Below, one piece after another: positions 50,246-52,615 of a stretch of DNA of 52,615 nucleotides. Location: NCBI GenBank assembly GCA_938082635.1, contig CALLLI010000023.1, forward strand, positions 1 through 52,615, in the 5' to 3' direction. Every line of letters begins with the position of its first letter. Positions within the stretch are counted from its first letter, which is position 1. Under the pieces are notes generated by a model. The model saw nothing but the letters and a program-made list of their open reading frames with translations, had not been told where the DNA came from and made no database searches. This DNA comes from an uncultured Verrucomicrobiales bacterium. GTDB taxonomy: Bacteria; Verrucomicrobiota; Verrucomicrobiia; Verrucomicrobiales; DEV007. A program made the translations under genes and the position numbers.

Positions 50246-51601
50246 CTACGTTGCCCTCTTTACCTTGGTGGCATTTCTCTCTTCGAGTAGGCTCATCTTC
50301 CTGATCGGCTCAGTAGCTTTCGATTCCACCGGTGTGGCTGGCGGTGGAGGTGCAGGCGCTTGCTTGCGTTTGTTCAACACTGAGCCAATCGGATTGATGT
50401 CTTTGGCCGGTAGCTCAGACGCTTCGGCGATGGCTCCCACCTTCGCGGCTTCGGAAATATTCGGGATCTTCGGAATGTCTGCGCTCGGGACTGGCTTAGG
50501 TTCAGGTCGTGCTGGAGGCGGCTCAGAGGGAGTGTCGGCCTCTAGGAAGACGTTGGCCAGATCATCGGAGTCCTCTTCAGGCTAAGAGAACACCGAGGCA
50601 AGATCACTCTGGGCTGCCTCAGCAAACGGGTTTGCCGGTGGTGATTGCTGCGGTGCCTGGGTCATGCTTTTCCCGTCGACTGGGAGTGTGGCGCTTTGCT
50701 CGGCTGTACCGGCAAAGGGGTTATCGGGTGCCACTTGAGATGCGGTTACTGCCATCGGGGATACCTGTGGCATGGCGGCCTGCTGCGAAGCCATCGCTGG
50801 AGGGGTGGCTTGGCGTGCTGTCTGGTCATGTTTTGGCTTGGGGACCGATCCCATGACTGGTTGCGAAGCTGCTTCCTGAGCGGAGATTGCTGCAGTCACT
50901 CGCTCTGTCAGAAGCGAGACCTTCGCCTTGTCCGCAGCTTTTGCCCAAGCCATGAAGCTGTTGCTGGGAGTCGTCTCCGATGCCTTTGGAATACCCTCGG
51001 GAACCAGCCTTGTGGTTTGGTGCGCTGGAGCTCCAGCTGATAGCATTGCTGCGGCCGTTGGCATCGTCTCCTGCGGTTGAGTCTGGGCAGCCTGCTGACC
51101 TTGCACCGCGCCCTGAGTGGGTGAGGGGGGCACTTGCGAGGCCTGATGTGACTGTGGAAAGGCCGGGGCTGCAGCCGGGTGCCCTTCCGCGCTAGCTTTT
51201 GGTGCGTCTGCCGGGGGTACGACTTGGCGTGAAGTGGCAGGCGAGGGGAGGGCGTTTGCTGCGGGTGATGGGAGTGCCATCGGCTGTTCAGCATTCATCT
51301 GGCCTGCGAGGTGATTCTGTTGTCCGCTTGGATTCGAGTAGATCAGCATGAGCTGGCCCACTTGAATGCGGTCTCCGTCTTGAATGTTTGCACGACGGAT
51401 ATCGTTCCCATTCACCGTCGTTGGTGACTCTGGAGCTGCCGTGAGCACGATCCGGACGCCTTCACTGCGCAGCGTGAAATGGAGGCCTTGCACGCCCATT
51501 CCTTCTTGGGCGACAAGTTCATTGTCCGCGTAAGTACCGAAACGGCACGGAAATTTCCGAAACTCCAGCAGATGGCCGCTAGTGGAAATGAGACAAGGCA
51601 T
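50246..51601 (-). pseudogene. Degenerate FHA-domain protein, interrupted by in-frame TAG
   Basis: From ATG 51601 (good Shine-Dalgarno GAGGAG, 4-nt spacing) the frame runs 339 residues to TAG at 50582-50584. The same frame then stays open for a further 111 codons to TGA at 50246-50248 and keeps the Pro/Ala-rich composition (P-E-E-D-S-D-D-L-A-N-V-F-L-E-A-D-T-P-S-E-P-P). The two sides repeat related text (D-L-A-S-V-F-S / D-L-A-N-V-F-L), so this looks like one gene with a nonsense mutation. Residues 1-88 form an FHA domain, but its phosphothreonine-binding residues are altered: F-G-T replaces the usual G-R, and V-Q-G-L-H replaces V-S-R-x-H. N-G-N keeps the turn Asn. The rest is a disordered linker. 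A truncated 339-residue product may still be made. Confidence 0.72.
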
Positions 51602-51605
51602 ATAA

Positions 51606-51611
51606 CTCCTC
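51606..51611 (-). promoter_or_regulatory. Ribosome binding site of the FHA gene
   Basis: GAGGAG on the minus strand, 4 nt before ATG 51601. It is notable because most genes here lack a clear site. AT-rich sequence just upstream (51612-51660, with TATAAA near 51616-51621) is a plausible promoter region. Confidence 0.6.
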
Positions 51612-51792
51612 TAATTTTTATAATTACCATATTTAATCAAGTGAATTATTAAGAAACCTTGTCATTGCTCAGATCGGTTCCATTTCGGTCTGAAATCAGC
51701 TCCTCCTAGGCCTCCAGGTGGCTTCTATTGCAAGAATCCCCTTGAAAACCGAAACACCCGGTCCATTCTAGCGAACTTCCTGACCGGAATTA

Positions 51793-51868
51793 GCCAGAAT
51801 AGCTCAGTTGGTAGAGCAACTGATTTGTAATCAGTAGGTCGTCGGTTCGAACCCGACTTCTGGCTCCA
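51793..51868 (+). tRNA. tRNA-Thr (UGU anticodon)
   Basis: Full cloverleaf: acceptor stem GCCAGAA (51793-51799) / TTCTGGC (51858-51864), D-arm AGCTCAGTTGGTAGAGCA, anticodon arm CTGAT-TTGTAAT-CAG with anticodon TGT, variable loop, T-arm with GGTTCGAACC, and encoded CCA at 51866-51868. The anticodon UGU reads threonine codons ACA/ACG. It is isolated, with no adjacent tRNA. Confidence 0.95.
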
Positions 51869-52108
51869 TTCCTGGTCAACGAGTTACGGAAACCCGTAAC
51901 TCAAGGTGTATTTATGAGACTGCCTGGGATCTGGGTTAGTCCTTCAAGGTATCCTATCCGCCGCCGAATCTCGATCCGGTATGAGTGATAGGACGTGCCA
52001 AAGTTGGCAGAGAGTCCGAGGAAAGGAGACAGGTGGGGGCGTTCTTGCTAGGAACGAGCAACAACAGAGTAGCAAATAGCCTGTCTTTGTATGGATTTTT
52101 CGGTTCCG

Positions 52109-52420
52109 CTAGTAGTAGCAATATGGATCGGCTGCGTAGCCGTTGCTTTCGTAAGAGGAGTAGCGGTAGCCACTGCGGCGAGGGGCCTCGTGGTAGCTGT
52201 TGTTGTTCTGGTAGTGATGCTTGCTGCGTCTGTGGTTGCGCTCTTGTGAGTGACCGACGATGCCGCCGATTGCTGCTCCGGCTAGGGCACCTGCGATGAC
52301 GCCTTCTTCCGTGGTACAGGAGGTGAGAACGAGACTGGTGCCTCCTAGGCTCAGGAGCGTGAGGGCGGAACCTAGTTTGTTGAACTTGAGACGAAGTTTC
52401 GAGAGGGAAGATCTGATCAT
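52109..52420 (-). CDS. Glycine-zipper lipoprotein
   Basis: 103 residues from ATG 52420; a longer start (52480) adds no homology. Lipobox L-T-S-C35 (S-L-V-L-T-S-C) gives a lipid-anchored protein. A glycine zipper follows (V-I-A-G-A-L-A-G-A-A-I-G-G-I-V-G), as in outer-membrane lipoproteins of the SlyB/OmpA-associated kind. The tail is His/Arg/Tyr/Ser-rich (H-R-R-S-K-H-H-Y-Q-N-N-N). A structural role in the envelope is likely. Confidence 0.8.
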   Translation of the reverse strand: MIRSSLSKLRLKFNKLGSALTLLSLGGTSLVLTSCTTEEGVIAGALAGAAIGGIVGHSQERNHRRSKHHYQNNNSYHEAPRRSGYRYSSYESNGYAADPYCYY

Positions 52421-52615
52421 GGTTACGTGAGGGTTAGAGGGCTGCGAGAGGTAGACGCTGTGGGGGTGCCGAATATTCACTAAAATGGGTTTGGCTCCAT
52501 TGAGCGGGCTTTCGCCTTGACCGGGGTGCCTTGCTTGCCAATGTCTGCGTCATTGAGAACGTCTAAATTCAGTAAGGGTCTGAATCCGAGGAGCGCCCAT
52601 GGTTGACGTCGTGTC

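Noticed and set aside
4391-51601. Reassigned stop codon (TAG or TGA as sense)
   Set aside because: Many intact genes end normally at TAG or TGA (for example ahcY, gspE, gspJ and the exporter), so lesions are a better explanation.
1-52615. CRISPR array, phage block or rRNA operon
   Set aside because: No regularly spaced direct repeats, no cas or phage structural genes and no rRNA sequence were seen; only one tRNA was found.

Overview
The window most likely comes from a Verrucomicrobiota (PVC superphylum) chromosome. Evidence from the sequence: a PVC-type heme-binding CxxCH protein, a TIGR02597-like secreted protein, a PEP-CTERM protein, a 1,845-residue lamin-tail/CotH protein, secreted proteins ending in FIRLR- or FYRLR-like tails, and a type II secretion-like operon with Gly/Pro-rich extensions. 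Few genes have a clear Shine-Dalgarno site. No taxonomic search was possible, so the phylum is an inference from gene families.

Layout. 1-4.3 kb: the tail of a transposase, then an ArsR-methyltransferase regulator divergent from metK-ahcY (SAM synthesis and S-adenosylhomocysteine recycling) with a candidate operator between them. 4.4-7.0 kb: a large secreted-protein gene broken by a frameshift and an in-frame stop. 7.0-11.9 kb (minus strand): an MMPL/RND exporter and a cytochrome-type PVC protein. 12.0-14.2 kb: hisD, a small secreted protein and a small membrane protein. 14.2-18.8 kb (mostly minus strand): a HtrA/DegP protease, a CxxC small protein, a secreted OB-fold protein with a possible nuclease-like domain, a tiny membrane peptide, a lipoprotein and a Ser/Thr kinase. 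18.8-20.7 kb: a decayed secreted-protein gene and an SDR oxidoreductase.

20.8-33.6 kb is the centrepiece: a 12-gene type II secretion/type IV pilus-like operon (E, F, a GspG-like paralogue without a prepilin cleavage site, G, H, I, J, K, L/PilN-like, M/PilO-like, C/PilP-like, secretin D). It contains two copies of a 47-bp palindromic element that can fold into a cloverleaf, and a separate 17-bp inverted repeat between E and F. No prepilin peptidase is present, so one must be encoded elsewhere. Immediately downstream lie two exported proteins (TIGR02597-like and PEP-CTERM) that may be clients of the secretion/sorting machinery, then rpsU.

36.2-40.8 kb: a DMT-type transporter; a minus-strand three-gene operon (HUMPS-family decarboxylase/aldolase-like, zinc alcohol dehydrogenase, SDR) that looks like a small carbohydrate or polyol pathway; and a FAD-dependent amine/amino-acid oxidase-like gene. 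40.8-48.7 kb (minus strand): the giant CotH/LTD protein, a metallophosphoesterase and an exported aldose 1-epimerase. 48.7-51.6 kb: a membrane-anchored protein of unknown function behind a degenerate FHA-domain gene that is split by an in-frame TAG. 51.8-52.4 kb: tRNA-Thr(UGU) and a glycine-zipper lipoprotein.

Three genes carry in-frame stops or a frameshift while coding-like sequence continues beyond the lesion. This suggests ongoing gene decay or consensus errors; TAA, TAG and TGA all serve as normal stops in intact neighbours, so general recoding is unlikely.
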